64,000 nucleotides of DNA, taken from Sepiola atlantica. Taxonomy: Eukaryota; Mollusca; Cephalopoda; Sepiida; Sepiolidae. Numbering within the stretch: the first letter of the stretch is position 1; each line of letters opens with the position of its first letter. The position numbers were made by a program, and so were the translations under genes. Of this stretch, positions 19,626 to 29,984 are shown one piece after another. The notes under the pieces were generated by a model, which was given only the letters and a program-made list of their open reading frames with translations, was not told the DNA's origin and did not search any database. The DNA lies in the NCBI GenBank assembly GCA_963556195.1, contig OY744525.1, positions 47,031,648 to 47,095,647 of the forward strand, in the 5' to 3' direction.

Positions 19626-20050
19626 AGTTATGAAATTATATTTATGGCAATCAAGCTACACAGAGGCTCCCGCATGTTAAAATAAATTCACCCATTATAT
19701 GGACACAACAAATGAAACAGGATATAGGTAAATTCATTAATAACAAAACAATAGGGTATAGGGAGTGACACCAACAAAGCCTTTGGCTGAGAGAACAACA
19801 AAGAATCTGATTGGTTGACATATATAAAAACACCCGGCAAAAATAACTCCATGCATTTTAGCCTGAAGATTCCCCCCGGGGATGAAACGCGGGAGCCTCT
19901 GTGTAGCTTGATTGCCATAAATATATTTTTATAATTTACTACCGAGCTCTGTTTAAGTAAATACTGAAAATTGATACATAAAAATTTATATCTCCTTATA
20001 AAATTTTTATGTGGATACATGAAATACTAATATATATATATATATATATA
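19565..20050 (+). mobile_element. Inverted-repeat element with hammerhead (family K)
   Basis: 52-bp arms at 19622-19673 and 19888-19939 are near-perfect inverted repeats. The flank after the right arm (to about 20030) and (AT)n arrays on both sides (19565-19622, 20031-20050) match the architecture of the 5750, 10240 and 54250 elements. A hammerhead-like motif spans the inner edge of the right arm. Confidence 0.75.
19860..19910 (+). ncRNA. Hammerhead-like motif (family K)
   Basis: Core CTGAAGA (19863-19869), GC-rich stem II TCCC/GGGA, GAA (19884-19886), an extended stem III ACGCGGG/CTCTGTGT with G-U pairs, A at the cleavage position (19905), and stem I AGC/GCT. The first stem II pair is T-T, so the fit is good but not perfect. 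Confidence 0.65.
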
Positions 20051-20175
20051 GTCAGACTGTTTCGCTGTGTCACAGGTCTTCAGTGAGGCTAGACTAGCAC
20101 CCATCCGAAGCCAGGGATCGAACCTCCAACCATTTAGTTGATAGTCGGCAGCTCTCACCACTGACTCATAGCTTT
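20051..20175 (-). mobile_element. tRNA-derived SINE with hammerhead-like tail (family J)
   Basis: Minus strand: A box GAGTCAGTGGTGAGAGCTGC (about 20149-20168), B box GGTTCGATCC (20115-20124), then CTGAAGA (20077-20083), stem CTGT/ACAG, and GAAAC (20059-20063), ending at the (TA)n array. The 3' half of the hammerhead is cut by the array. Confidence 0.7.
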
Positions 20176-20264
20176 GCATTACTGTAAGCAGATATCATTT
20201 AACGTTTATCATCTAGGCGATATCATTTAATGACAGTGCTCAACCCGAGAAGAGGAGCTTATAG

Positions 20265-20335
20265 TCATTCACAGACAGACTGTTTCGCTGTATCACAGCT
20301 CTCCAGTGTGGCTAGACTAGCACCCATATATATAA
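20265..20335 (-). mobile_element. Second, headless copy of SINE family J tail
   Basis: AGACTGTTTCGCTGT and GGCTAGACTAGCACCCAT repeat the tail of 20051-20108. The tRNA-like head is missing. It carries the better ribozyme copy. Confidence 0.7.
20270..20310 (-). ncRNA. Hammerhead ribozyme (family J), one core change
   Basis: Minus strand: stem I CACA/TGTG (4 of 4), core CTGGAGA (consensus CTGANGA, one base off), stem II GCTGT/ACAGC with loop GAT (5 of 5), GAA, stem III ACA/TGT with loop GTC, C at the cleavage position. The neighbouring copy at 20051-20087 keeps the correct CTGAAGA, supporting an active ancestor. Confidence 0.7.
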
Positions 20336-20460
20336 TTATTTTAATAATTATGTAAATATTATCTACATACGTATACGGAATCATCAGTGTAGAGATAACC
20401 ATTCACACCAGTCGCACCATTCAAACCCAGAACAAGAGTCAGAATTAACTTTTCAAGCTA
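20335..20460 (-). mobile_element. tRNA-SINE (family 1) with deleted ribozyme
   Basis: CTACA (20363-20367) and TGTAG (20388-20392) with CTGATGA survive on the minus strand, but the 3' strand of stem II and GAAAC are deleted. The B-box region GGGTTTGAATGG follows at higher coordinates. AT-rich tail at the left edge. Confidence 0.65.
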
Positions 20461-21324
20461 GTTTTAAGAGTTACAACGTAACATTTGAACAGGTCTTTAT
20501 TCATTCCGCTTTCTTTCAACTCTATCTTTAAAAAAGTCTTAAAAAACAAACGTTGCTTAACTCAAGGTTAGTAGAATAATAGAGTGTATTGCTCATTAAA
20601 ATCCCTTCCCCCATTTGTTTTTGTAAATACTTCGTTTCTTCATATTTTTAAAACTGAGAGAATATAAGTCATTGTATGCAGTGAATTTCTTATTTCTTTA
20701 TACATACCATAAAGAATAAATTTCTAATATTGAAAACATAACTACATATACATGGATATAAATCAAAGGAGAGATACGCAAGTCCAGCTGCGGGCTCAAA
20801 TATTCAGTTCAAATGGAGATAAGTCAGAGGAAGAAAGATTCAGTTCATCTCTACTGATGTTAGGATTAGCAGAGAAAACGAATTGTTTTAAGATAAGAAG
20901 TAGCAACTTCTTCTAATGGTTGCAAGACAACCTAGCAAAGATACGTTTTTAAATAATTGAAATATAACGACAAAATCGTGTCTTCATTATGAGAAATAGT
21001 GTGCTGATGGTTTCACGCCATAGCTGTACATATTTCTTACTATTAAAAAAAAACGTGACCGTTGAGTCACCCATTGAGCTCTGGTTAGATTGTTTGAGTC
21101 AGGAAAAAATGAGCAAAGCAAGTTAAATTTTTTAAAATAAAAAGATAAAAATCCAAAATTAGCCCTTTCCTGCTCGCTATACCTCCCGCCCCCCCTCTTA
21201 AGTTAGGGGTTAAATACTATTGCTTACTTGTGATATTCTTTTTTGCTCATAATGGACTATTCTGTCCAACACATGTCAACATGTAAAACAGACGTTTCAA
21301 TCTTTTTATTCTTTGACTGTAAAT

Positions 21325-21330
<6 letters not shown>
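20461..21330. other. No recognisable gene
   Basis: Unique AT-rich DNA. I see no repeat family, open frame with a recognisable domain, or RNA. Confidence 0.5.

Positions 21331-21384
<54 letters not shown>
21331..21384. repeat. (GA)n microsatellite
   Basis: AG array with one AAAG interruption. Confidence 0.95.
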
Positions 21385-21559
21385 CATATAAAATAAGTGG
21401 AGGAGGAGGGACATAATGAGAGTAAGAGAGAGTGAGAGACAGAAACTTAGTAAGGTGACTTGGTGATTAAATTGCAATGTACGGTATATTAGAACAATGT
21501 AAATGGATTTTGTTCAAACATAACTCAATCCCAAAACCAAGTAACATTTTCACATGTCT

Positions 21560-22060
21560 AACCGTCTTTGTTTAACTTAAAATCATAATTTTCAATAGTG
21601 GGAGTCTTACGTAATTTAACTTTGAGATAAATTGACACACAAATGTAGTAACTTTCATGCAAATGAACCTCAGTCTATGTCTGACTTGTCCGCCAAGGTT
21701 CTGTCATAAATGTCTAACAGTCTTTGTTTTAGCGCTGTTCAATGATAAGCACACCCGATGTGTAAAATTGTCAATAACTCTGACATATTCCTCTCTTGGC
21801 ACTGCCCTGATTTGAGCTGTGATGGCCCTTTCAGATCAGAAATAGTCTAGGGATGTTTACATAGACATTATCTTTGAGATAACCCTACAAATAAAAATCT
21901 TGGGAGTTAGTGTCCGGTGAGTATGAAGCTCATTCAGGATCACACTTTCTATTAATGTGTTTATCATCAAAGCGATATAACAAAGATTGTTTAACTATAT
22001 AGGAAAAGAAGCCTTATGGAAACAAGCGTTGATCAACTCAGCTTTAGTATAATTATAGAT
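21560..22060 (-). pseudogene. IS630/mariner-like transposase relic (copy 1)
   Basis: About 85-90 percent identical by eye to 25648-26070. The minus strand carries decayed codons for ...TISDLKG..., equivalent to QTIPELKRAFTAKIRAVPREE in copy 2. It is the C-terminal transposase region plus 3' end of a DNA transposon. Frameshifts are numerous. Confidence 0.65.
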
Positions 22061-22071
22061 TTAGGTCAATA

Positions 22072-22560
22072 ATTATTATTATTATTATTTGTTTGTTATG
22101 CCTCCTTGGGCATCTCCCCTTTAACTATCTTCTCAATTCAACTGTTGAAAAAAAAAATTAAACTCTTAGTACAGTATCGCTATCCAGATCAAATTCTGTC
22201 AAATATTTCATTTGACAACTCCTAAAACTGCCCCCTTCAATTTCTCTCTCCTACCACTTTCTCTGAATTCGTCCAACCTTATCTTAAACTGATCCACGCT
22301 ATTGCTGGCAACTTATTCCAAAAACATATTACTCTGTGAGCAAAAAAACTTAACTGGTTAACAGATCTAGTTTTTTGAAAACTGCCTTGACAATAACCTT
22401 CCAGATCTAGGAAAAATACTAAAAAACTGCCCACCATAGTTAGTAATGCCAAAGTCTCACGTCTCATCATATCACCTCTCATTCTTCTCTCCAGCAAAAT
22501 AGTCAATCACAATTTGTATGTGAAAATAATCGCCTTTTCTATTTTAAGTCTAGTATTAAA
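22072..22560 (-). pseudogene. LINE family E (CR1-like) 3' end
   Basis: Minus strand: LLERRMRGDMMRRETLALL, then SVNQLSFFAHRVICFWNKLP, the typical C-terminal end of CR1/L2-group LINE proteins. The 3' UTR ends in GATGCCCAAGGAGGCATAAC, then a short (TAA)n tail at 22072-22088. Such short 3' repeats are usual for CR1-like elements. Only the 3' end is present, so it was 5' truncated on insertion. Confidence 0.75.
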
Positions 22561-22860
22561 CTTATCCCTTTTTAATGTTGAAGAAAATAAAACAGGCATG
22601 GAGAAATGACATATTTGACTTCATAGTTATAATTCTCACCCTGATTTTCAATAATGAATTTAATCTATGAATTAAATCAGGTTCGTGAAATATTTGAAAT
22701 ATTTGAAAGTGTTTGGTTATATTGAAGCGGTTGGCTCCCCCAAAATAGCTTCCAAATTTTATCGACTAGTTTTGTCTGATTTTCCAAGCAGTGATGGGGC
22801 AAATTGACTAACTGTATTCATTTGTTGTTTAATTTTTATGGATTTCTTTTTTCTTTTAAT
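22561..22860. other. No recognisable gene
   Basis: Unique AT-rich sequence leading into the 60-bp array. Confidence 0.5.
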
Positions 22861-24050
22861 TTTTATTTTGTAAATATTTATTTGTTTTCTGATTTTTGCA
22901 GATTAAATTGTCTTTTTGTAGATTATTTTGCAAATAATAATTTGTTTTCTGATTTTTGCACATTAAATTGTCTTTTTGCAGATTATTTTGCAAATAATAA
23001 TTTGTTTTCTGATTTTTGCACATTAAATTGTCTTTTTGCAGATTATTTTGCAAATAATAATTTGTTTTCTGATTTTTGCACATTAAATTGTCTTATTACA
23101 GATTATTTTGCAAATAATAATGTGTTTTCTGATTTTTGCAGATTAAATTGTCTTTTTGCAGATTATTTTGCAAATAATAATTTGTTTTCTGATTTTTGCA
23201 CATTAAATTGTTTTTTTACAGATTATTTTGCAAATAATAATGTGTTTTCTGATTTTTGCAGATTAAATTGTCTTTTTGCAGATTATTTTGCAAATAATAA
23301 TTTGTTTTCTGATTTTTGCACATTAAATTGTTTTTTTACAGATTATTTTGCAAATAATAATGTGTTTTCTGATTTTTGCACATTAAATTGTCTTTTTGCA
23401 GATTATTTTGCAAATAATAATTTGTTTTCTGATTTTTGCACATTAAATTGTTTTTTTACAGATTATTTTGCAAATAATAATGTGTTTTCTGATTTTTGCA
23501 GATTAAATTGTCTTTTGCAGATTATTTTGCAAATAATAATTTGTTTTCTGATTTTTGCACATTAAATTGTCTTTTTACAGATTATTTTGCAAATAATAAT
23601 GTGTTTTCTGATTTTTGCAGATTAAATTGTCTTTTTGCAGATTATTTTGCAAATAATAATTTGTTTTCTGATTTTTGCACATTAAATTGTTTTTTTACAG
23701 ATTATTTTGCAAATAATAATGTGTTTTCTGATTTTTGCACATTAAATTGTCTTTTTGCAGATTATTTTGCAAATAATAATTTGTTTTCTGATTTTTGCAC
23801 ATTAAATTGTTTTTTTACAGATTATTTTGCAAATAATAATGTGTTTTCTGATTTTTGCACATTAAATTGTCTTTTTGCAGATTATTTTGCAAATAATAAT
23901 TTGTTTTCTGATTTTTGCACATTAAATTGTTTTTTTACAGATTATTTTGCAAATAATAATGTGTTTTCTGATTTTTGCAGATTAAATTGTCTTTTGCAGA
24001 TTATTTTGCAAATAATAATGTGTTTTCTGATTTTTGTGGATTTATTTTCT
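22861..24050. repeat. 60-bp tandem array with 120-bp higher-order pattern
   Basis: About 20 units of GATTATTTTGCAAATAATAA + TTTGTTTTCTGATTTTTGCA + (C/G)ATTAAATTGTCTTTTTGCA. From about 23101 units alternate TTGTTTTC with TGTGTTTTC and GCA with ACA, giving a 120-bp super-unit. Because 60 is a multiple of 3, the plus strand reads open for 253 and 197 codons (FADYFANNNLFSDFCTLNCL repeats) and the minus strand is partly open too. Two single-base deletions (about 23513 and 23993) shift the frame. I regard it as a satellite, not a protein gene. Confidence 0.9.
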
Positions 24051-24531
24051 GCAGTAACACTATATATAATAAAAAAAATAGTATGTTAAATTCGAATGAC
24101 CAAGTCTTTATTCATTTATTTTTTACTTTGAATTTTACATAGCTTTGTTTATTTATATATGCTATGTTATTAAATGTTAACATTCATCAAGATTTTTACC
24201 TCTTGCATCCATTTTGGTGAATTCTCTACACAGACGGAATTTTCTTTTGGTGTTTATTATTTTTGACAAAGGGAAATTTTTTCCGAAATATTAAATAAAT
24301 GATTTTTAATAATAATCCGGACAACACGCAAACAGCCAACACCACACTTTCTGTTATGTAAGATTTTAAGAAAAAATAAATAGTAAGTCCCACTTCGATT
24401 CATTATTTTTGTTCCTTCCTGCTTACAACCTATCCGGCACTCTGCATTGCCCTCAGCTTTCTTAAACATACTACTACTATTCCCAGCAATGCTTCAAGCA
24501 AACTACCATTCTCTCTTACTTTCTCTCTCTC

Positions 24532-24539
<8 letters not shown>
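24051..24539. other. No recognisable gene
   Basis: AT-rich unique DNA between the 60-bp array and an (AT)n array. Short frames only. Confidence 0.5.

Positions 24540-24601
<62 letters not shown>
24540..24601. repeat. (AT)n microsatellite with flanking (TG)n
   Basis: (TG)4 then about 30 TA units then TGTGTG. The sequence at its right (TAATTGCATTTCCAAG...GCTCTCATCAGCAG) looks like the end of another dispersed element. Confidence 0.9.
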
Positions 24602-24603
<2 letters not shown>

Positions 24604-24824
24604 GTGTGTGTATGTGTAATTGCATTTCCAAGATTGTTATTATCAGGATGGCTGTTAAGTATAAGCTCTCATCAGCAGTTTAAATATCCTAAATGATAAG
24701 CATGTATAACATCATCTGATAAATAAATCCAGCTCCTGGTGGAAATATTAAGAACAGACAAGGAAGGGGTGAGAGCGGAGAAACGTGATGAGACGACAAT
24801 CATCTTTGAATATGCAGTGAATCA

Positions 24825-24871
24825 TGATCATCATAGTCATGATCATGATCATGATCATGATCATGATCATG

Positions 24872-24910
<39 letters not shown>

Positions 24911-24930
24911 GTCGTCGTCGTCGTCGTCAT
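24825..24930. repeat. (GATCAT)n / (CAT)n / (CGT)n compound array
   Basis: Self-complementary GATCAT hexamers (about 24838-24874) are followed by CAT and CGT trinucleotides. The hexamer part is its own reverse complement and can fold on itself. A plus frame reads DHDHDH then HHHH then RRRR, an artefact of the repeat. Confidence 0.95.
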
Positions 24931-25591
24931 CGTGGTATTTGTTATCAAAAAGCAAAAATGAACAAAAATACACTCCAAGTTATATTGTGCCCATGAAATT
25001 CTTTTATACTCGTCTTTGGAAGGAATCGGTATAAAAGTCAAGTTTTCTTTTACTCACCGAAGCATAAAAAAGGAGGACATGTTTTCTTGGCTCCATGGAA
25101 CTTTCTCTTTTAGGGTAAACATCTAAAATTCTCTATTCCTTTTTCTTTTCTTTTTTTTTTTTTTTTTTTGTTTTCTTTCTTTTTATCCATGATCGGATTT
25201 TTTGGGACTGATGACGCCACACTGCAAAAATAATGGCTGGATATTTTTGGTTTACTTGTGTTTCTTCCTCCGTTTAGGCATGGTGTTTGTTGTGTCATTT
25301 TTTTTTGAAAACTATTCTAAAGTAGAATCAACAACAGCCGAAATCATGTGTCCCTTGAGAGATTAATAAAAAGATTATACTGAAGACATGGCAGTTATTT
25401 CTCATTGGTTTGCCAAGTAGGGATTTTTCCCTATCTCCCACCTTGCTCCCTCAGTCTTCCCTTTTTTCTTTTAAACATTTGGAAATGATTTATACCTAGT
25501 TCAAGGTTCCACAATCTGTTCTGACGTTCGGAGCTCATGACATCCCTAACCAATATATGAAACGGGGGAGGAGGGGGGGCAGAGCTCTGGA

Positions 25592-25643
25592 AGACTATTC
25601 AATAGATTATATATTATAAAATATATAATCTATTGAATAGTCT
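25592..25643. repeat. Perfect 24-bp palindrome with 4-base loop
   Basis: 25592-25615 is the exact reverse complement of 25620-25643, with ATAA between. It sits at the edge of the transposase relic that starts at about 25644 and just after a G-rich run. Confidence 0.9.
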
Positions 25644-26135
25644 TTTTCAAACTTAAAATCATGATTTTCCAGAGTGGGACTCTTACATAATTCAACTTTG
25701 AGATAAATTAACACACAAATGTAGTAACTTTCATACAAATAAACCTCAGTCTATGTCTGACTTGCCCACCAAGTTTCTGTCATAAATGCCTAACAGTCTT
25801 TGTTTTATCACTATTCAATGATAAGCACAATGTGCAAAATTATCAATAACTCTGACACACTCCTCTCTTGGCACTGCCCTGATTTTTGCTGTGAAGGCTC
25901 TCTTCAGTTCAGGAATAGTCTGAGAGTTGTTTTGATATACATTATCTTTGAGATAACCCTACAAATAAAAATCTTGAGGGTTAGTGTCCGGTGAGTGTGA
26001 AGCCCATTCAAGATCACACTTTCTACTAATGAGTCTATCATCAAAGCGATATAATAAAGATTGTTGGACATTCATGACTGAAACTTGGTTAACAAGTCAT
26101 CTATAGATTAAAGTTTATTTGTACTGTAGCAGTCG
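25644..26135 (-). pseudogene. IS630/mariner-like transposase relic (copy 2)
   Basis: Minus-strand translation gives SPDTNPQDFYL, GYLKDNVY, QTIPELKRAFTAKIRAVP and REECVRVIDNF. The SPDxxPxDFxLWGYLK block contains the last catalytic Asp of DDD/DDE transposases of this group. A stop follows DFYL, and the N-terminal half is absent. The downstream part (AAACTTGGTxxxCAAGTC) recurs alone at 26590-26700, 27885-28040, 28590-28720 and 43130-43270. Confidence 0.75.
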
Positions 26136-26589
26136 CATGAGTTAACTATTTTCTATTGGTCTACATATTGTGATTCGGCTTAGGGATTATGTAACCATCG
26201 CCTGTTCACCGCATGAATAAGTGACTCATCTAAGCACAATGAGATTTATACGCGGTAAATCATCTTGGCGCGAAACTCTTCAGTCCCAGCCTCTATTCCT
26301 TACAGGCAAGATGTAAATTCTGCATTCTCAACTATGTCGACGGTAGATGAATCGAGGGACTCCAGAATTACGTTATTTTGTCTACAACCCATTTTACAAC
26401 CTTCAGTTTGTTCCTGTGTTTCCAGTAAATAAAACTGCATATCTCTTTAGTTGTGAAGCCATTGTTTATTTCGTGAGGAATGGTGACCCCATTGCTTATT
26501 CTATTTCAGTTAGATTTGGCCAGACGAATTACTCTTCCAAGTAAATTCGTCATTCTGATTTTATTCTCTAAGCCTAATCCTAAACTAAA
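26136..26589. other. No recognisable gene
   Basis: A 65-codon plus-strand frame at 26347-26544 is open, but I recognise no domain. The surroundings are transposon debris. Confidence 0.45.
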
Positions 26590-26700
26590 ATTGGCTCTCT
26601 CAGCTAAAGTACCAAATATGGTTTGATTGCAGAAAGGATTGTTCATTTTATTAAATATTTCATGGGTGGCATTTGGGGGGAGATGGGATCCTGTATTCTA
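26590..26700 (-). repeat. Fragment of transposon end family
   Basis: ACCAAATATGGTTTGATTGC, AAAGGATTGTTCATTTTATT and ATTTCATGGGTGGCATTT match the repeat at 27960-28020 and 28640-28710. Confidence 0.6.
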
Positions 26701-26949
26701 AAAAAATCTATGTAAAATAACAATACACCTGAAGAACATAAGGAGTCGCCCTGTATTTATTATATTTGTCTATTCATAGTTTACAATGTGTTAAGGGTCT
26801 ATCTACTGAGAAAAAAAAAAGACAGAGATACATAGGCACGGAAAAAAAAATTCATGGATAATTAAAACAGATTTTGTTCTGTGATGATTGGTACAATTGC
26901 TATAATATGCAGATGCAGCATAAGAGTTTAGCTATATATATATATATAT

Positions 26950-27290
26950 ATATAGTCTAAAGAAGCTCTGTGTCATTTTAAACAAAATTTTTAAAAAGAA
27001 AGGAAAATGCAGTTTAAATTCACAGAGAAACTAACTAAATCCAAGATATCGCAGACTTAGCACTTGCATAAGTCGACGCACCGTTCGAAAATTCATAAAA
27101 AAAAAGAAAAAAAAAGGATTCAAAGTATCTAACAGTGAAACAAAAACAGGGGATCTTAACTTAAGCGTGAAATATTACAACAGGGATCATCAGCTATTTA
27201 CCATGTAACTATTTCGGAGATTTAAAAACAAGACAGTTATAATATTCATGGCTCTCCAATGGTACTGATTAAACGCCCATTTCTCCAATA
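26950..27290. repeat. Dispersed repeat, copy 1 of a direct pair
   Basis: AGTCTAAAGAAGCTCTG through CAAAGTATCTAACA (to about 27135) is repeated at 27625-27803. The right part (27185-27250: GATCATCAGCTATTTACCATG) is related to family F. Confidence 0.75.
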
Positions 27291-27335
27291 ATCACGTGTA
27301 GAAATAATTCAGCTTTAATTTCACTAATATATACA

Positions 27336-27384
<49 letters not shown>

Positions 27385-27460
27385 ATTACCCGTAAGACTA
27401 CAGTGTGATATAGTAATTTGCATATCAAACAATATTATAACAATAATAATAATAATACTA
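27336..27460. repeat. (AATA)n/(ATA)n array
   Basis: AAAT then ATA trinucleotides to 27383, with a second shorter (AATAAT) run near 27440. Confidence 0.9.
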
Positions 27461-27624
27461 TCAAAACTCTACACCCAAGAACCATTCTGCGATATGGTAG
27501 CTAGCAATAAAATTATATAGGAATAAAAGTTGCATTACAAAAAACAAAGCTTAAGTACCTTAGGTACCAGATAGGCAAGTAGATGAGAGGAAGGAATCCT
27601 AGCCATACAGATCTAAATACCCAA

Positions 27625-27803
27625 TATATAGTCGAAAGAAGCTTTGATTCATTTTAAACAAAGAAAGAAAATGCAGTTTAAATTCCCAGAGAAACTAACT
27701 AAATCCAAGAGATCACAGACTTAGCACTTGCATAAGTCGACACACCGTTGGAAAATTTGTTATAAAAAAACGAAAGAAAAGGGGATTCAAAGTATCTAAC
27801 ATA
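27625..27803. repeat. Dispersed repeat, copy 2 of the direct pair
   Basis: Direct repeat of 26955-27135 about 670 bp downstream; few differences (CACAGACTTAGCACTTGCATA conserved). Confidence 0.8.
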
Positions 27804-27884
27804 TATATATATATATAAAATATTTTTATATACAAATTTTAAATATTCTCTATAATAATGTCGTAGCTCCTGTCTATTTGCTTG

Positions 27885-28045
27885 TCTGTTTGTTTGTTCA
27901 CAGACTCCTATGACTGAAACTTCGTGGGCAAGTCAGACATAGACTAAAGTTTACTTGCACCAAATGTGGTTGAATTAGAAAAAGGATTGTAAATTTTATT
28001 CACGATTCCATGGGTGACATTTTTATTAGAAGGGGGGGGGGAGAG
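27885..28045 (-). repeat. Transposon end family fragment
   Basis: GACTGAAACTTCGTGGGCAAG, ACCAAATGTGGTTGAATTAG, CACGATTCCATGGGTGACAT, ending at a G-run (28030-28041). Confidence 0.65.
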
Positions 28046-28589
28046 TTAACTCTGTGATTTAGCCCAAAGGTTACTGATTATCGCAAGAGACATCTGAATG
28101 AACTAGATAGTAGAAAAAAGCCGTGGATATAACAATAATAAAGATGAGGACAACAGTCCAAAACCTGTAAATATCAATAACGATTTTTCCATCCACATCT
28201 CTTCTCCTGAAAAACATATGATATACAATATAGTGTAAAACATTAAAATATACAAAATGATGTAAAATGTGTATACAATAGATGTTGTTTGTAGAACAAA
28301 ACCTATACCAGATGATGACTCTCGGTTCAGACATGGGTTGGGGATCGAAGCATCATTACCACTAACTCAGAGCACCCCAGCAGTATCTCACCATACTACC
28401 AGACTTTGTTGGATTGTCATCACTCTGTGGAATTTCCATATCCATGCTGATGCAGATAAAGCCTTGTCTTGTATTTTCTTTGTGTATTTTTTTTTTGTCT
28501 GATGGAGAAAGACCAAGATTAATCAAGAATGCAGAAGTTGAGTTGGCAATGAAATACCAAAGTGATACGCATATCATTAAACAACAATA
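28046..28589. other. No recognisable gene
   Basis: Mixed-composition unique DNA. The short frames on both strands have no recognisable domain. Confidence 0.45.
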
Positions 28590-28720
28590 AGACTAACACT
28601 GAAACTTGGTGGACAAGTCAGTCATAGACTGAAGTTTATATGTACCAAATGTGGTTGGATTAGAAAAAGTATTGCTAATTTTATTCACGATTCCATGGGT
28701 GACATTTTGGGTAGTGTCAC
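28590..28720 (-). repeat. Transposon end family fragment
   Basis: Same block as 27885-28030: CTGAAACTTGGTGGACAAG ... CATGGGTGACATTTTGGG. Confidence 0.7.
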
Positions 28721-28904
28721 ACATTGAAAATCAAATCTACAATGCCTTTCTTCCAGGCTTTCTTTCAGTCTTTGAAATAGCGGTTCCATTTTAGTGTGGC
28801 ATGCAGCACACCAAGTCTTCGTTTAAAGTTCTCCTAGAATTGGCATTCAGGCTAGATTTTCTGCTAATGATAGAGTCTCGAAATTACAAACCAGGTATGT
28901 TATA

Positions 28905-28985
28905 TATGTAGCGAAATATTTATGTAGCGAAAAATTTATGTAGCAAAATATTTATGTAGCGAAAGATTTATGTAGCAAAAGATGT
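28905..28985. repeat. 17-bp tandem repeat
   Basis: About five copies of TTTATGTAGCGAAA(A/G)AT with G/A variation in GCGAAA/GCAAAA. Confidence 0.9.
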
Positions 28986-29194
28986 GTAGGTTTTTACTGA
29001 CTCCACCTTCTTCTATTTATTTATTTCAGTAACTTGTTTTGATATTGTCACAAATACAACCAATCATTTCATTCGATGAATGTTGCAAAAGTAACCATAT
29101 GTACTGTTGAATATTGTGATAATCCATTGACCGTTGAAATAACTGGGAATTTCTACTCCAAAACAAAGTTCCGAAAAAGAAAAGGAATTGTACT

Positions 29195-29830
29195 TGAAGA
29201 TAAGTGCAGAAAGTTGAATCGGAGCGACAGCTTTTGAAGATAAGGAACAACAACCGTGTATATTAATTGAACAATTTGACTTAAGCAAGTAATAAAGAGT
29301 GATATACAAAACAGTAAATGATATACAGAATGAGGATTTGTGAATACGTGCATTTGTATGAAGTTATCTTATGTGAAGAGTGTTTTGGTAATAGGTGCAC
29401 TCTCTTTGGCCTCAACAGTTCTGTCCCTTTCAGTCGTAGGAAAATTGGCTTTGCTTGTAACAGCCTTCTGGGGCTTATGTCGTAATGCAGTCACCTGTTA
29501 ACTAACATCAACTGTATGTATTATACTTGAAAGTGTAATTAGGAGCAACAGCTTTTGAAGAAAACGGATCACAACCGTGTATATTAATTGAACTATTTTA
29601 CTTAAGCAAGTAATAAAGAATAATATACAAAAAAGTATAAGGTGGATATACAGAATGGGTGTTATCTTATGTGAAGAAATGTTCTATTAACAGGTGTGCA
29701 CGTTTTGGCTCCAACAGTTGCTGGTTCTTTTAGTCGTATGGGTGGGGTGGGGGCTTTGTTTGGATTGTGTTTTGGATGTAGTTAACCGTTATCCGATGTC
29801 GACCGTAGTAGTGAAATTAGAAAAAGAGAC
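29195..29830. repeat. About 320-bp tandem duplication
   Basis: AACCGTGTATATTAATTGAAC, ACTTAAGCAAGTAATAAAG, TTATCTTATGTGAAGA and CAACAGTT..GT(C/T)..TTT(C/T)AGTCGTA occur in order at about 29245-29440 and again at 29573-29740. The copies have diverged. Confidence 0.8.
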
Positions 29831-29984
29831 GAGAGCGTTAAGTCTTTAAGTTTATATAGGAGCTGGCTCACGTGACCCCTAAGAGAGCAATGATTGGGTG
29901 TACTTTTTGGTGAATACACGCGACCCTTAAAGAAACAAGGGGCTACAATCACACTAACCAATCTATGAGGGTCTTATAAATTCC

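Noticed and set aside
22804..24089. Two long frames (253 and 197 codons) with a 20-residue repeat
   Set aside because: They are the 60-bp satellite read in frame. Single-base deletions break the frame, and the reverse strand is partly open too.
24600..24700. CTGATGAGAGC on the minus strand beside an (AT)n array
   Set aside because: No GAA at a suitable distance after a stem II, so the core is incomplete.
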